From: JAJPXI01 sp051867655
GTDB lineage: Bacteria > Bacillota > Clostridia > Oscillospirales > Oscillospiraceae
Assembly (NCBI GenBank): GCA_051867655.1
Contig: JBJDYV010000095.1
Location: forward strand, 1 to 6,398
Reading direction: 5' to 3'
Length of the DNA: 6,398 nt
The notes under the pieces were generated by a model that worked only from the letters and a program-made list of their open reading frames with translations, was not told the DNA's origin and did not search any database. Each line of letters starts with the position of its first letter. The stretch's first letter is position 1. Of the stretch, positions 5,538 through 6,398 are shown piece by piece. Position numbers and translations under genes: made by a program.

Positions 5538-5922
5538 ACACAAAAACAAATTGAACCAGGATCATATACAGGATCGTGCCGCCGAAGATGGACAGCAGGT
5601 TGTTGTGCTTCCAGACGTGGAGCAACACCACCACCGCGCCGGCAATCAGCTGGGGCGCCCAACCCACGAAGAAGGAGACGACGGAGGCCAGCCAACCGGA
5701 TAAATCGGCGGTCAATTCTGCCGGCACGGTCAGCGAGGGGCTGCGCAGGCAATAGATGATCAGCATGGCGATGACCGCCGGGGGCAGCACCCGGCCCAGA
5801 TAGAGCACGATCTTGGGCGGAGACTCTCCCCGGTCAAAGAGCAAAAAAGGCAGCGCGCGGGTCAGAAAGGTCACGATGGCCATGACCGCAATGGACGCGA
5901 TGGCCTGTCCGGTTGTCAGCAT
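5536..5922 (-). CDS. azlD: AzlD family branched-chain amino acid exporter small subunit
   Basis: This is a 128-aa membrane protein of the AzlD family (PF05437), the small partner of AzlC in export of branched-chain amino acids and related compounds. Hydrophobic segments lie near 5-29, 38-59, 78-103 and 107-127. Family motifs are TFLTRALPFLLF (18-29), LGRVLPPAVIAML (42-54) and KHNNLLSIFGGT (105-116). The start is the ATG at 5922: AGGAGG lies 10 nt upstream, and the family begins at this hydrophobic segment. Extending the frame to 6120 would add a Pro/Gly/His-rich segment that is simply azlC read in another frame. It overlaps azlC by 7 nt, implying coupled translation of the two subunits. The specific substrate cannot be read from sequence. 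Confidence 0.94.
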   Translation of the reverse strand: MLTTGQAIASIAVMAIVTFLTRALPFLLFDRGESPPKIVLYLGRVLPPAVIAMLIIYCLRSPSLTVPAELTADLSGWLASVVSFFVGWAPQLIAGAVVVLLHVWKHNNLLSIFGGTILYMILVQFVFV

Positions 5923-6398
5923 TTGGGCTGCGCCTCCTCCTGTTTCGATTCGGGCTTTTTCTCCGTTTCTTCCTCCAGCCGCTTTCGCAGGATCAGCAGC
6001 ACCACCACGATAATGGCCAGGGCGGGCAGGAGCATGGTGTCCGGCCCCACCAGCTTCAGGCAGAGCAGGGTGGCCGCCGCTCCCAGGATGGCTGGGATGT
6101 GGCTGCGGTAGGTGCGCCACTGGTCCACGGCAATGACCAGGAACAGGGCGGTCATGGCAAACTCCACGCCCGCCGTGTTGAACTTCAGCAGTGCCCCCGC
6201 CACCGAACCGATAACCGAGCCCAGGATCCAGTAGCTGTGGTCCAGGATCGCCACGGCGAAGTAAAAGTCCCGGGCGCTGACCCCCGGAGGCGGGTTGGCC
6301 CCCGCCAGCAGGGCGTAAGTTTCGTCGGTCAGGGAGAAGATCATGTAGAGCTTGCGCTTGCCCATGCCCCGGAACTTCTCCAGCATGGACAGGCCGTA
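5916..6398 (-). CDS. azlC: AzlC family branched-chain amino acid exporter large subunit, partial
   Basis: The C-terminal 160 residues of an AzlC family permease (PF03591) are visible; the N-terminal part lies beyond the right edge (family members are about 230 aa). The visible part opens with YGLSMLEKFRGMGKRKLY, a conserved AzlC segment. It continues with FSLTDETYALL (21-31), FAVAILDHSYWILGSVIGS (47-65) and FAMTALFLVIAVDQW (80-94). Membrane helices lie about 55-72, 78-93, 101-116 and 120-137. The protein ends in a charged Glu/Lys/Gln tail (138-160). The ATG at 6386 is not the start, because the frame stays open and on-family to the edge. With AzlD it forms the export complex. Promoter and any regulator of the pair are outside the window. 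Confidence 0.93.
   Translation of the reverse strand, partial: YGLSMLEKFRGMGKRKLYMIFSLTDETYALLAGANPPPGVSARDFYFAVAILDHSYWILGSVIGSVAGALLKFNTAGVEFAMTALFLVIAVDQWRTYRSHIPAILGAAATLLCLKLVGPDTMLLPALAIIVVVLLILRKRLEEETEKKPESKQEEAQPKC

Noticed and set aside
5923..6120. N-terminal extension of AzlD to 6120
   Set aside because: The added 66 residues are Pro/Gly/His/Ala-rich, lie wholly within azlC in another frame and match nothing in the AzlD family; AGGAGG precedes the internal ATG at 5922.
1..6398. Mobile elements, CRISPR arrays, tRNA or rRNA genes
   Set aside because: I found no transposase, integrase, regularly spaced repeats, tRNA cloverleaf or rRNA-like segment on either strand; inverted repeats present are explained as terminators or operators.

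Overview
The window reads as chromosome from a spore-forming, fairly GC-rich Clostridia member, probably Oscillospiraceae-like (Flavonifractor/Intestinimonas type). That placement is an inference from three things: the gene set (spoIIP, a YtvI-type AI-2E protein, DegV/FakB, AzlCD), the GC-rich coding sequence with AT-rich promoters and strong Shine-Dalgarno sites, and a textbook sporulation sigma-E promoter. I see no mobile element, CRISPR array, tRNA or rRNA. Nothing suggests recent transfer.

Layout, left to right. Bases 1-81 hold the tail of an unidentified rightward unit ending in a rho-independent terminator. A second, leftward terminator (103-138) closes the leftward block. Read in transcription order, that block is: a FabT-like MarR regulator (4187-3720, TTG start), a DegV/FakB-type fatty-acid-binding protein (3727-2885, overlapping the regulator by 8 nt), an AI-2E/YtvI-like membrane protein (2795-1635), and a membrane-anchored HtrA serine protease (1521-163). 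Rightward from the same AT-rich intergenic region runs spoIIP (4337-5506). It ends in a bidirectional terminator shared with a leftward azlC-azlD pair (6398-5536), whose azlC continues beyond the right edge.

The most informative part is the divergent control region 4188-4336. Leftward it has a consensus sigma-A promoter (TTGACA-N16-TATAAT). One palindrome lies on its -10 (GGAGTAT-A-ATACTCC). A second lies just upstream of its -35 (TTTGAT-T-ATCAAA) and resembles the FabT boxes of Streptococcaceae as I remember them. Rightward it has a near-perfect sigma-E promoter (TCATATT-N14-CATACAGT) for spoIIP. The regulator's protein sequence also looks FabT-like, and its coupled neighbour belongs to the FakB fatty-acid-binding family. 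I therefore infer an autoregulated operon that links membrane fatty-acid status to uptake or use of exogenous fatty acids.

Several gene starts need moving from the longest possible ORF: HtrA to 1521, DegV to 3727, the regulator to a TTG at 4187, and AzlD to 5922. In each case a strong ribosome binding site and family length support the shorter form.
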